Part shown: positions 53,577-62,264 of the stretch, one piece after another | How the letters are laid out: the number at the start of each line of letters is the position of its first letter | Numbering within the stretch: the first letter of the stretch is position 1 | Assembly: GCA_019973575.1 (NCBI GenBank) | Contig: BPUI01000001.1 | Location: 1,438,342-1,502,341 of the forward strand | Source: Gemmatimonadetes bacterium T265 | GTDB lineage: Bacteria; Gemmatimonadota; Gemmatimonadetes; Gemmatimonadales; Gemmatimonadaceae | Direction of reading: 5' to 3' | Length of the DNA stretch: 64,000 nucleotides | The notes under the pieces: generated by a model | Seen by the model: only the letters and a program-made list of their open reading frames with translations | Database searches by the model: none | What the model was told of the DNA's origin: nothing | Position numbers and translations under genes: made by a program

Positions 53577-54374
53577 GTGACCGATACGCTCCGCCCTGTG
53601 CTCGTCGAAGCGTGCGTCGACACCGTAGAGTCGGCGCGCGCCGCGGCGGCGGGGGGCGCCGGGCGCATCGAGCTGTGCGCGAACCTCGTCGAGGGCGGCA
53701 CGACGGCAAGCGCGGGCACGATCGCGCTCGCCCGCGAGCGACTCGACGTCCCAATCGTCGTGCTCGTGCGCCCGCGCGGCGGCGACTTCCTCTACGACGC
53801 CGACGAGGTCGAGGTGATGCGCCGCGACCTGGAGGTCGCGCGCCGGCTCGGCGCCGACGGCGTCGTGGTCGGCGCGCTCACGCCCGACGGGCGCGTCGAC
53901 GCGGCGGTCACGCGCGCGCTCGTCGACGCGGCGCGGGACGCCGCGCGGCCGCTGCCGGTGACGTTCCACCGCGCGTTCGACGCCGCGCGTGACCCCGCGG
54001 AGGCGCTCGAGGTGCTCCTCGCGCTCGGGGTCGACCGCGTGCTGACGTCCGGCGGCGCGGCGAGTGCGCTCGCGGGGGCGGCCACGTTGGCCGCACTGGT
54101 CCGGCAGGCCGACGGGCGCCTCGCGGTGCTCGCGGGCGGCAGCATCACCGCGGCGAACGTCGGGCAGGTGGTCGCGGCGAGCGGCGTGCGCGAGGTGCAC
54201 GTGCGCGGCGCCGAGCGCGTGGGCAGCACGATGCGCTACCGACGCGCCGGAGTCGCGGTCGGCAAGCCGTACACGCCCGACGACTTCGCGCGCGTCGTGA
54301 CGAGCGCCGAGCGGATCCGCGACGTCGTGGCGGCGTGTGCCGGGGCGGACGCGGCGGCGGCGGCCAGGGTGTAG
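53577..54374 (+). CDS. cutC: CutC family protein
   Basis: 265 residues, TIM-barrel CutC: LVEACVDTVESARAAAAGGAGRIELCANLVEGGTT, VLVRPRGGDFLYDADEVEVM, VTFHRAFDAARDP and RVLTSGG. Once linked to copper homeostasis; the biochemical role is not settled. GTG 53577, 24 nt after DoxX. Confidence 0.93.
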   Translation: MTDTLRPVLVEACVDTVESARAAAAGGAGRIELCANLVEGGTTASAGTIALARERLDVPIVVLVRPRGGDFLYDADEVEVMRRDLEVARRLGADGVVVGALTPDGRVDAAVTRALVDAARDAARPLPVTFHRAFDAARDPAEALEVLLALGVDRVLTSGGAASALAGAATLAALVRQADGRLAVLAGGSITAANVGQVVAASGVREVHVRGAERVGSTMRYRRAGVAVGKPYTPDDFARVVTSAERIRDVVAACAGADAAAAARV

Positions 54375-54940
54375 GCGATCGCGCCGGACGGCGTCGGCGC
54401 CTCGAGGTTACGGCGGACCAGCCGCCCGGGATGAACGTCTTTGTGCCCACCGCGCGGCAGCGTTACGTGCCGACCACGTCGCGCGCTGATCGGTCGAGAC
54501 GACCGTCGTTTACCGGGTGCGCGGCGACGCCTCAGGGCTGGCCGGCGCGCGCCCGCATGCTTCGGGCATCTCTGCCTTCCTGCCCATGCGCCCCGCCATT
54601 CGGCCCGCGCCCGACGCAGGCCTCCTGACCCCGGCCCTGCTCGAACGCGAGCCGGCCGTCGCCGCACTCGTGGCGTGCCTGCGTGATCGTCGACTGAGCG
54701 CGCGGCGCTCGCCGGGGTCCAACCCTCAACTGCCTGCGCGGTTGAGAGATCACGTTATCGTATCGACCACGGCACCGATGACGGGCCGGGGATCGGCGCG
54801 GCCCGAACACGGACCCGCAAAGGGGCCGGCGACTACGTCGCGTCGCCGATCCCGCCGTCGCTCGGCCGATCCGCGCACGTCTGTGCGAGTCTGTTGCAGC
54901 AGATCCTTCCCCACCCGTCAGCATCTGGAGGAGCGTAACG
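54375..54940. other. 566-bp stretch without recognised gene
   Basis: Short frames on both strands lack family resemblance and ribosome sites. The last 30 bases contain GGAGGAGCG, the ribosome site of the next gene. No repeat shared with other parts of the window was seen. Confidence 0.5.
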
Positions 54941-55435
54941 GTGAACAAGAACACGATCTGTCTGTGGTACGACCATGACGCCGAGGAGGCCGCGCGCTTC
55001 TACGCCCGGACTTTTCCCGACAGCACCGTCGGCGCGGTGCACCGGGCGCCATCCGACTTCCCGGGCGGCACGGCGGGGGATGTCCTGACGGTCGAGTTCA
55101 CGGTGTGCGGCGTGCCGTGCCTCGGCCTCAACGGCGGGCCCACGTTCCGGCACAGCGAGGCGTTCTCCTTCCAGATCGCCACCGACGACCAGGCGGAGAC
55201 CGACCGGTACTGGGACGCGATCGTCGGCACCGGCGGCGCGGAGAGCGCGTGCGGCTGGTGCAAGGACAAGTGGGGCCTGTCGTGGCAGATCACGCCCCGT
55301 GTGCTGACCGAGGCGATGGCCCGGGGCGGCGACGTGGCGCGGCGCGCCTTCGCGGCGATGATGCCGATGCGGAAGATCGACGTCGCCCGGATCGAGGCGG
55401 CGGTGCGGCCGGTCCGTTCCGCGGGCGCCCACTGA
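54941..55435 (+). CDS. VOC-family (PhnB/3-demethylubiquinone-9 methyltransferase-like) protein
   Basis: 164 residues: NTICLWYDHDAEEAARFYAR, LTVEFTVCGVPCLGLNGGP, FSFQIATDDQAETDRYWDAI, CGWCKDKWGLSWQITP and RRAFAAMMPMRKIDVARIEAA. This is the PhnB-type VOC subgroup with the conserved W-D..D, GWCKD and MMxMxKID. No enzymatic activity is firmly known. GTG 54941 with GGAGGAG upstream. Confidence 0.9.
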   Translation: MNKNTICLWYDHDAEEAARFYARTFPDSTVGAVHRAPSDFPGGTAGDVLTVEFTVCGVPCLGLNGGPTFRHSEAFSFQIATDDQAETDRYWDAIVGTGGAESACGWCKDKWGLSWQITPRVLTEAMARGGDVARRAFAAMMPMRKIDVARIEAAVRPVRSAGAH

Positions 55436-55485
55436 GGCTCACGCGGGTCGCGGTCGCCACCCCCCGACTGCCCTGAACCGTTCGT

Positions 55486-55857
55486 ATGGAAGTCCAGATC
55501 TTCGGCCACAAAAAGGACGCCGCCACCCGCGCCGCGCAGCGCTTCTTCGCCGAGCGGCGCGTGAAGGTGCACTTCGTCGACTTCATGGACCGCTGGCCGT
55601 CGGCGGGGGAGCTGAAGCGCTTCGCACAGAAGTTCGGCGCCGAGTCGCTCGTCGACCGGGCGGGGAAGCGCTTCGCGGAGCGCGGGCTCGCGCCGGCGCG
55701 CTACGGCGAGGAGCGGTGGCTGGAGGTGCTCGTCGACGACCCGTGGCTGTTGCGCGTACCGCTCGTGCGGTGGCAGCACAAGCTCACCGTGGGGGCGGCG
55801 GAGGCGGAGTGGAAGGCGTGGGTGGACGCGGACCGGGCCGCGGGCGCGACGAAGTAG
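55486..55857 (+). CDS. ArsC/Spx-family protein lacking the redox cysteine
   Basis: 123 residues. The arsenate-reductase fold is visible: VQIFGHKKDAATRAAQRFFAERRVKVHFVDF, then PSAGELKRFAQKFG, WLEVLVDDPWLLRVPLVRW. The N-terminal catalytic cysteine (NPxCxxS in ArsC) is replaced by HKKDAAT, so arsenate reduction or Spx-type thiol sensing is not expected. It starts 50 nt after the VOC gene, ATG 55486. Confidence 0.8.
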   Translation: MEVQIFGHKKDAATRAAQRFFAERRVKVHFVDFMDRWPSAGELKRFAQKFGAESLVDRAGKRFAERGLAPARYGEERWLEVLVDDPWLLRVPLVRWQHKLTVGAAEAEWKAWVDADRAAGATK

Positions 55858-55876
55858 AAGACGAACTGACATCACA

Positions 55877-56683
55877 TCACTCCAGTTCGAACGCCGCCGC
55901 GCCGTGGGCGCGGTAGCGCCGGCTCCAGAGGAGCGCCGTGCCGTCGCGCAGCACGACGCGGTAGTCGCCGTGCGACCAGGGCTGCAGCTCGCGCACGGCG
56001 TCCAGCCGCACCACGTCCGACCGGTTGACGCGCAGGAAGGTCGCCGGGTCGAGTCGCGCGGCGAGCGTGCCGATCGTACCGCGCACGCGGAAGGCCCCCT
56101 GCGCCGTGTGCAGCGCCACGTAGTTGCGTTCGGCCCGGGCGAGCTCGATCGCGTCGACCGCGAGGAGCCGGGCGCCGTGCGCGGGGCCGCGCGCGTCGTG
56201 CACGAGGAGCCGGCGGAGCGGCCGGTCGGCGGCCACCGCGGCGAGGGCGTCGCGGCGCCCACGGCCGACCGCGGTGCCTAACGCATGCGCGCGGCGCGCC
56301 CGCTCGACCGCGTCGCGGAGGCGCGCCCCGGCCACGGGCTTGAGCAGGTAGTCGAGCGCGCGCACCTCGAAGGCGCGCAGCGCGTGCTCGTCGTACGCGG
56401 TGACGAACACCACCGGCGGCATCTCGTCGACGCCCACCGCGGCGACGACGCCGAAGCCGTCGAGCACCGGCATCTGCACGTCGAGCAGGACGAGGTCGGG
56501 GGCGAGCGCGGCGATCTGCGTGACCGCCTCCTCCCCCGACGCCGCCTCGCCCGCGACCTCGACGCCCGGCACCTCGTCGAGCAGGCGGCGCAGCTTGCGG
56601 CGGGCGGGCGCCTCGTCGTCGGCGACGAGCACGCGGAGCGGCGCCGGGGCGTCCGGAAGCCCGTCCGGAACGCCGTCCGTCAC
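55877..56683 (-). CDS. LytTR-type response regulator
   Basis: 268 residues. Receiver: VLVADDEAPARRKLRRLL, phospho-acceptor Asp in LVLLDVQMPVLDGFGVV near residue 67, FVTAYDEHALRAFEV, DYLLKPV. LytTR DNA-binding domain (about 175-265): IELARAERNYVALHT, GTIGTLAARLDPATFLRVNRS. Co-located with its kinase; GTG 56683 overlaps the kinase stop by four bases. Confidence 0.95.
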   Translation of the reverse strand: MTDGVPDGLPDAPAPLRVLVADDEAPARRKLRRLLDEVPGVEVAGEAASGEEAVTQIAALAPDLVLLDVQMPVLDGFGVVAAVGVDEMPPVVFVTAYDEHALRAFEVRALDYLLKPVAGARLRDAVERARRAHALGTAVGRGRRDALAAVAADRPLRRLLVHDARGPAHGARLLAVDAIELARAERNYVALHTAQGAFRVRGTIGTLAARLDPATFLRVNRSDVVRLDAVRELQPWSHGDYRVVLRDGTALLWSRRYRAHGAAAFELE

Positions 56684-57933
56684 GCGGGCGCCCCGGCGGC
56701 CGCCACGGGCGGCGCGCCTAACGAATCGGTGGTGTGGGCCGCGGACGGCGGGCGTCCGTCCGGGTCCGCCCGGCGCGCCGGGATCTCGAACGCGACCTCG
56801 AAGCCGCCGCCCGCGGCCGGGCCGGCGCGCATCGCGTGCGCGTCGCCGTAGAGCAGGCGCAGGCGCCGCGCGGTGGTCGATAGCCCGGTGCCGCCGCCGG
56901 TCGCGTCGCCCGCCAGCGCGTGGTCCCCCGCCGGCGCCGCGTTCGGCGGCGGCCCGTCGTCGTACACGCGCACGGCGAGCGCCGGCCCCCACGGCGCCGC
57001 GGCGTGCCCGAGCGTGACGACGACGCGCCCGCGCCCGGTGCGCGACACCCCACCGTGCCGCACCGCGTTCTCGACGAGCGGCTGCAGCACCATCGACGGC
57101 ACGAGCAGCTCGGCCACCTCGGGCCCCGCGCGCACCGTGGCGTCGAGCCGGTCGCCGAAGCGGGCGCGGAGCAGGCCCAGGTACTGGTCGAGCAGCGCCA
57201 GCTCGTCGCGCGCCGGGACCTCGTGCGCGTGCGTCGTGCGGAGCGAGGCGCGGAGCAGCCCGGCCAGCTGCTCGAGCTGCGCGTCGGCCGCGGCGACGTC
57301 CTCGTACATCGTCGCCGAAATCGTGTTGAGCGCGTTGAAGAGGAAGTGCGGCTGGAGCTGCAGGCGCAGGTTGCTCAGCTCCGCGCGCAGCAGCCCGCGC
57401 TCCAGCGCCGCCGCGCGCCGCTCGCGCGCGCGTTCGGCCAGCACGCTCTCCGCGAGCGCGACCAGCGCGAGGATGGCGACGAGCGGGAAGACGTCGTTGG
57501 CCGCCTCGTAGGCGTAGCGCGACGCGGTGAACGCGTACGCGTACCCGCGCAGCCCGAACACCGGGGCGAGTGCCCCCCGCACCGCGATCATCGCCGTGGT
57601 GTGCGCGACCGTGAAGGCGCCGAACGCGGCCGCGTAGACGGCCGCGGTGCCGCGGCGGAGCGGGCGGGCGAGCGGCCAGCGCCGCGCGATCCAGAGCAGC
57701 CCGGCGAGCAGGGGCGCGGCGAGCACGATACCCGTCGTCTCGTCGAAGACGCGCGCGGCGACGCGCCCGGTCCGCCCCTCCGCTAGGTCGAACGACGTGA
57801 CGTACGCCAGGCGGGTCGCGAAGGCGATCAGCAGCCCCACCGCGTACGCGCGCCAGAGCCACCGCCCGCCGAGGTGGCTCGTCGCGGGCGGCGCGGCGCC
57901 GGTGGGCGTACGAGTGATGACGCCGTCGACCAT
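56680..57933 (-). CDS. LytS-type (His_kinase family) sensor kinase
   Basis: 417 residues. Four or so N-terminal membrane helices to about residue 165, then the His_kinase motif LRLQLQPHFLFNALNTISA near 200-215 (His in QPHF) and VLQPLVENAVRHGG; the ATP-binding end has GGGTGLSTTARRLRLLYG. Forms a two-component pair with the LytTR regulator. ATG 57933 is preceded by a nested inverted repeat in the divergent intergenic region shared with the PQQ dehydrogenase gene. Confidence 0.93.
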   Translation of the reverse strand: MVDGVITRTPTGAAPPATSHLGGRWLWRAYAVGLLIAFATRLAYVTSFDLAEGRTGRVAARVFDETTGIVLAAPLLAGLLWIARRWPLARPLRRGTAAVYAAAFGAFTVAHTTAMIAVRGALAPVFGLRGYAYAFTASRYAYEAANDVFPLVAILALVALAESVLAERARERRAAALERGLLRAELSNLRLQLQPHFLFNALNTISATMYEDVAAADAQLEQLAGLLRASLRTTHAHEVPARDELALLDQYLGLLRARFGDRLDATVRAGPEVAELLVPSMVLQPLVENAVRHGGVSRTGRGRVVVTLGHAAAPWGPALAVRVYDDGPPPNAAPAGDHALAGDATGGGTGLSTTARRLRLLYGDAHAMRAGPAAGGGFEVAFEIPARRADPDGRPPSAAHTTDSLGAPPVAAAGAPA

Positions 57934-57967
57934 GGCCGGAGTGTAGTGCGCCCGCCGGCCGCCGCGA

Positions 57968-58078
57968 GGGACCGCGGGACGAGCGGGAGTGGGCGGGGAC
58001 GAATGGGACCGGGACGAGCGGGCGCTCCCGCGGTCCCCACGCGGGTCCCGCTCGTCCCGGCCCACTCCCGCTCGTCCC
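57968..58078. repeat. Nested inverted repeat with GGGACGAGCGGG units
   Basis: Outer arms GGGACGAGCGGGAGTGGGC (57976-57994) and its exact complement (58060-58078); inner arms CCGGGACGAGCGGG (58009-58022) and complement (58047-58060); a third pair GGGACCGCGGGA (57968-57979) with complement at 58026-58037. Lies between divergent kinase and dehydrogenase genes, so it may contain operator sites or be a mobile palindrome. Confidence 0.85.
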
Positions 58079-58156
58079 GGAAGCGTGGTCGGCGCGCCCG
58101 GGCGCGCGGAGCTTGGACGCACCCGGATCACCCCACGACTACTCACGAAGGCCAAC

Positions 58157-60121
58157 ATGCCTCCACGCACGGCCGTGTTGTCACTCGCCCTCGCGCTCGG
58201 CGCGCTCGCCACCACGTCGCCGGCGCAGGGCGTTCCGCACCAGGGCGGGCCGCCCGGGCGCGAGCCGCACGCGGCCCACCTCGAGCGCGACTGGCCGAGT
58301 TACGGCGGCGACGCCGGCGGGACGCGCTTCTCGCCGCTCGCCCAGGTCACGCGCGAGAACGTGGCGCGCCTCGCCGTGGCGTGGCGCTTCCGCACCGGCG
58401 AGGCCGACGCCGCGTACGCGACCGACCGCCGCACCTCGTTCGAGGCCACGCCGCTCGTCGTCGGCGGCACGATGTACGTGAGCACCCCGTTAGGCCGCGT
58501 CTTCGCGCTCGACGCCGCGACCGGGCGCGAGCGGTGGCGCTACAACCCGGGCGTGCCGCGCGTCGCCCACTTCGGCGACTTCACCAACCGCGGCGTGTCG
58601 TACTGGGCCGACTCGGCCGCCATGCCTGACGCACGCTGCCGCGCGCGCGTCGTCCTCGCCACCATCGACGCGCGGCTCGTCGCGCTCGACGCGGCCGACG
58701 GCGGCACCTGCCCCGGGTTCGGCGACGGCGGCATGGTCGACCTCAGGCGCGGGCTGCGCAACGCGCCCTGGGAGTTCGAGGAGTACGAGGAGACCTCCCC
58801 GCCCGCCGTCGTGAACGGCGTGATCGTCGTCGGCTCCGGCATCGCCGACAACGGCCGCAGCGAGGCGGCGAGCGGTGAGGTGCGCGGCTACGACGCCCGC
58901 ACCGGCGCGCTCCGCTGGACCTTCGACCCCGTCCCGCAGGACTCCGCCGACCCGGCGTGGAACAGCTGGCGCGGCCCGCGCGCCCACCACACGGGCGCCG
59001 CCAACGCGTGGAGCGTCATCGCCGCCGACCCCGCGCGCGACCTCGTCGTCGTCCCGACGGGGAGCCCGAGCCCCGACTACTGGGGCGGCGCGCGGCTCGG
59101 CGACAACCGCTACGCCAACTCCGTCGTCGCCTTGCGGGCGAGCACCGGGCGCGTGGTGTGGGCGTTCCAGACCGTGCACCACGACCTCTGGGACTACGAC
59201 AACGCCTCGCCGCCGGCGCTCGTTACCGTTAGGCACGACGGGCGCGTGGTCGACGCCGTGCTCCAGGCGACGAAGACGGGGATGCTCTTCGTGCTCGACC
59301 GCGACACCGGGCGCCCGCTCGTCCCGGTCGAGGAGCGCGCGGTGCCGGCGAGCACCGTCCCCGGCGAGGTCGCCTCGCCCACGCAGCCCTTCTCCGCAAT
59401 CGTCCTCAGCCCGCACCGCTTCGCCGGCGCGGCCTTCGGGCGCGACAGCGCCGACCGCGCGGCGTGCGCGGGCGTCATGGGTGCACTCCGCAACGAGGGC
59501 GTCTTCACCCCGCCCAGTCTGGAGGGGACACTCGTCCTCCCGTCCAACATCGGCGGCGCGCACTGGGGCGGCGTCGCGTTCGACCCCGCGCGGCAGCTCG
59601 CGATCGTGCCGGTCAACGAGGTGGCCGCGGTCGTCCAGCTCCTGCCGCGCGAACCGCTCGGCGACGCGGGCAGCCGCGGGCGCGTGCTTGACGGCTGGGA
59701 GTACGCGCCGATGCACGGCACGCCCTACGTGATGCGGCGCCGGATCCTGCTCTCGCCCGCCGGCGTGCCCTGCACCCCGCCCCCGTTCGGCTCGCTTGTC
59801 GCCGTCGACGTCGCCGCCGGGCGCGTTGCCTGGCGCGTGCCGCTCGGCGGCGCGCCCCACGGCTCGCCGAACCTCGGCGGCGCGATCGTCACCGCGGGCG
59901 GGCTCGCGTTCATCGGCGCCACCCTCGACCGCCAGCTGCGCGCCTACGACGTCGAGACCGGGCGCGAGCTGTGGCGCGGCGCGCTGCCGGCGGGCGGCAA
60001 GGCCACGCCGATGACCTACGCCGTGGGCGGGCGGCAGTACGTGGCGGTCGCCGCCGGCGGCGACGGCGCCCTGTTCGGCCGCGGCGACGAGGTGGTCGTC
60101 TTCGCGCTGCCGTCGCCCTGA
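58157..60121 (+). CDS. PQQ-dependent (quinoprotein) glucose/alcohol dehydrogenase
   Basis: 654 residues. Signal peptide (VLSLALALGALATTSPAQ), then an eight-bladed PQQ propeller: DWPSYGGDAGGTRFSPLAQV, VGGTMYVSTPLGRVFALDAATG, FETSPPAVV-like SPPAVVNGVIVVG, VVWAFQTVHHDLWDYD, GMLFVLDRDTGRPL, NIGGAHWGGVAFDP and GSPNLGGAIVTAGGLAFIGA. No heme-binding CxxCH is present. Acts in the periplasm, passing electrons to the respiratory chain. Divergent from the LytS kinase gene. ATG 58157. Confidence 0.92.
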   Translation: MPPRTAVLSLALALGALATTSPAQGVPHQGGPPGREPHAAHLERDWPSYGGDAGGTRFSPLAQVTRENVARLAVAWRFRTGEADAAYATDRRTSFEATPLVVGGTMYVSTPLGRVFALDAATGRERWRYNPGVPRVAHFGDFTNRGVSYWADSAAMPDARCRARVVLATIDARLVALDAADGGTCPGFGDGGMVDLRRGLRNAPWEFEEYEETSPPAVVNGVIVVGSGIADNGRSEAASGEVRGYDARTGALRWTFDPVPQDSADPAWNSWRGPRAHHTGAANAWSVIAADPARDLVVVPTGSPSPDYWGGARLGDNRYANSVVALRASTGRVVWAFQTVHHDLWDYDNASPPALVTVRHDGRVVDAVLQATKTGMLFVLDRDTGRPLVPVEERAVPASTVPGEVASPTQPFSAIVLSPHRFAGAAFGRDSADRAACAGVMGALRNEGVFTPPSLEGTLVLPSNIGGAHWGGVAFDPARQLAIVPVNEVAAVVQLLPREPLGDAGSRGRVLDGWEYAPMHGTPYVMRRRILLSPAGVPCTPPPFGSLVAVDVAAGRVAWRVPLGGAPHGSPNLGGAIVTAGGLAFIGATLDRQLRAYDVETGRELWRGALPAGGKATPMTYAVGGRQYVAVAAGGDGALFGRGDEVVVFALPSP

Positions 60122-60172
60122 CGTCGCGCGGATGCGCGCCGGGGCGCGGCCGGGCGCGGTTAGCTTCCACAC

Positions 60173-62227
60173 ATGACCCAGTTGGCTCTTTCCGACGTCG
60201 GCGTCGAGTTCGGCGCGACGACGCTCTTTACCGGCGTCACGTTCACCGTCGCCGCGGGCGAGCGCTGGGGCGTGATCGGCCGCAACGGCACCGGAAAGAC
60301 GACGCTCTTCCGCCTGCTCACCGGGCAGATGCAGCCGAGCACGGGGCAGATCGCGCGGCAGCCGGGGCTCAAGGTCACGCTGCTGGAGCAGCACCGCGAC
60401 TTCGGCGACGCGCAGACCGTCTGGGACGCGGTCGCGGGCGGGCTGGCCGAACTCGTCGCGCTCGAACGGTCGCTCGCCGCGCAGGCCGCGGCGCTCGAGC
60501 ACGACCACTCGGAGGAGGCGCTCGCGAAGTACGGGCGCGACCTCGAGCGCTTCGAGCGCGACGGCGGCTACAGCTATCACGCGCGCGTCGACCAGGTGCT
60601 CGAAGGGCTCGGCTTCGACGCCGAGGAGAGCAAGGTGCGCGGGCTCGACAAGCTCTCGGGCGGGGAGCGCGGGCGCGTCGGGCTCGCGCGGCAGCTCGTC
60701 CTCGCCGGCGACGTGCTCCTGCTCGACGAGCCGACCAACCACCTTGACCTCGAGACGGCGCGCTGGCTCGAGAGCTACCTGCGGAACACCGACCGCACGG
60801 TGATCCTCGTCAGCCACGACCGCGCCTTCCTCTCCGGCGTGGTCGACCACGTGCTGCACGTCGAGGCGGGGACGATGACGCCTTACGCGGGCACGTACGA
60901 GCATTTCGTCGCGCAACGCACCGAACGCCGGCTCGTGCAGCAGCGGCAGTTCGACAAGCAGAGCAGGACCATCGCGGCGCAGGAGGACTACATCCGCCGC
61001 AACCTCGCCGGGCAGAACACGAAGCAGGCGAAGGGGCGCCGCAAGCTGCTCGCGCGCACGCCGCGCCTCTCGCCGCCGCCGGGGGAGGAGGACGTGATGG
61101 CGCTGCGGCTGGAGAGCGCGCACCGCGGCGGCGATCAGGTCGTCGTCGCGGACCGGGCGACGCTCGCCGTCCCCGTGGCCGGGGCGCTCGAGGGGAGCGC
61201 CGAGCGTCGCACGCTGATCCGCGACTTCTCGACGCGGCTCAAGCGCGGCGAGGTCGTCGGCTTCGTCGGGCCGAACGGGGCGGGGAAGAGCACGCTGCTC
61301 AAGGCGATCGTCGGCGAGCGCGACGCGCTGGTCTCGGGTTCGCTCCGCGTCGGCGACTCGATCGTCGTCGCGCATTACCGGCAGGACCTCGCGCAGGTGC
61401 CGTTCGGCCGCACGCTCTACGACGTCATCCAGGACCTCCGCCCCACCTGGGAGCGCCGGCTCGTCCAGGGCCACCTCGGTCGCTTCGGCTTCTCGGGCGA
61501 CGAAGTGCTGCGCAAGGCCGACACGCTCTCCGGCGGCGAGCGGGCGCGCGTCGCGCTCGCGATGATGATGCTCTCGCGCGCCAACCTGCTGATCCTCGAC
61601 GAGCCGACCAACCACCTCGACGTGGAGAGCATCGAGGCCCTGGAGGACGCGATCGAGGCGTACGACGGCACCGTGCTGCTCGTCAGCCACGACCGCGCGA
61701 TGCTGCGCGCGCTCGCGACGCAGGTCTGGGCGCTGCACGACGGGCGCGTGCACGTGGTCGAGGCGCCGTTCGAGGAGTGGGAGGCGAACGGCGGCGAGGA
61801 CGAGCTGGCGCGCAACGCCGTGCAGCGCGCCGCACTGGACGCCGCGAGCGCGGCCGAGCGCGCGCGCGTGGAGGAGGAGGCGCGCGCGCGGCGGCGCGAG
61901 GAGGAGCGGGCGGCGAAGGCGCGCGAGGCGGAGCAGCAGGCGCGGCGCGCGGCGAGCGATTCGCGGCGCACCGTCGACCGCGAGGGGCGCAAGCTGCAGC
62001 GCGAGGCCGAACGGCGGGCCGAGCGCGCGGAGCGGCGCGCGGGGGAGCTGGAAGGGCAGGCGGCGGCGCTGCAGCGCGAGCTGGACGACGCGGGGCTCTA
62101 CACGACGGGCGAGGGCGTGCGAAAAGCGCAGGAGCTGTCGAAGCGGTTGGACGGCGTGCGTGCGGAGTTGGAGCGCGCGATGGAAGAGTGGGCGGCGGCG
62201 AGCGAGGCGGTCGAGAGTGTGGCGTAG
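60173..62227 (+). CDS. ABC-F family ribosome-associated ATPase
   Basis: 684 residues, two ATPase domains without membrane part: first Walker A GRNGTGKTT, signature LSGGERGRVGLAR, Walker B LLLDEPTNHLD; second [35 protein letters not shown]. Between them lies an ABC-F linker (VAQRTERRLVQQRQFDKQ). From about residue 540 a long Arg/Glu/Ala coiled coil forms the Uup-like C-terminal domain. Likely acts on ribosomes or nucleic acid. Start ATG 60173. Confidence 0.94.
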   Translation: MTQLALSDVGVEFGATTLFTGVTFTVAAGERWGVIGRNGTGKTTLFRLLTGQMQPSTGQIARQPGLKVTLLEQHRDFGDAQTVWDAVAGGLAELVALERSLAAQAAALEHDHSEEALAKYGRDLERFERDGGYSYHARVDQVLEGLGFDAEESKVRGLDKLSGGERGRVGLARQLVLAGDVLLLDEPTNHLDLETARWLESYLRNTDRTVILVSHDRAFLSGVVDHVLHVEAGTMTPYAGTYEHFVAQRTERRLVQQRQFDKQSRTIAAQEDYIRRNLAGQNTKQAKGRRKLLARTPRLSPPPGEEDVMALRLESAHRGGDQVVVADRATLAVPVAGALEGSAERRTLIRDFSTRLKRGEVVGFVGPNGAGKSTLLKAIVGERDALVSGSLRVGDSIVVAHYRQDLAQVPFGRTLYDVIQDLRPTWERRLVQGHLGRFGFSGDEVLRKADTLSGGERARVALAMMMLSRANLLILDEPTNHLDVESIEALEDAIEAYDGTVLLVSHDRAMLRALATQVWALHDGRVHVVEAPFEEWEANGGEDELARNAVQRAALDAASAAERARVEEEARARRREEERAAKAREAEQQARRAASDSRRTVDREGRKLQREAERRAERAERRAGELEGQAAALQRELDDAGLYTTGEGVRKAQELSKRLDGVRAELERAMEEWAAASEAVESVA

Positions 62228-62264
62228 CGGGCGGGCTTCGGAGCGTGGGGTGGAGGGGGACGGG

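Noticed and set aside
54517-54978. 153-codon frame in the gap before the VOC gene
   Set aside because: No ribosome site or motif, composition drifts, and it runs out of frame over the VOC start.
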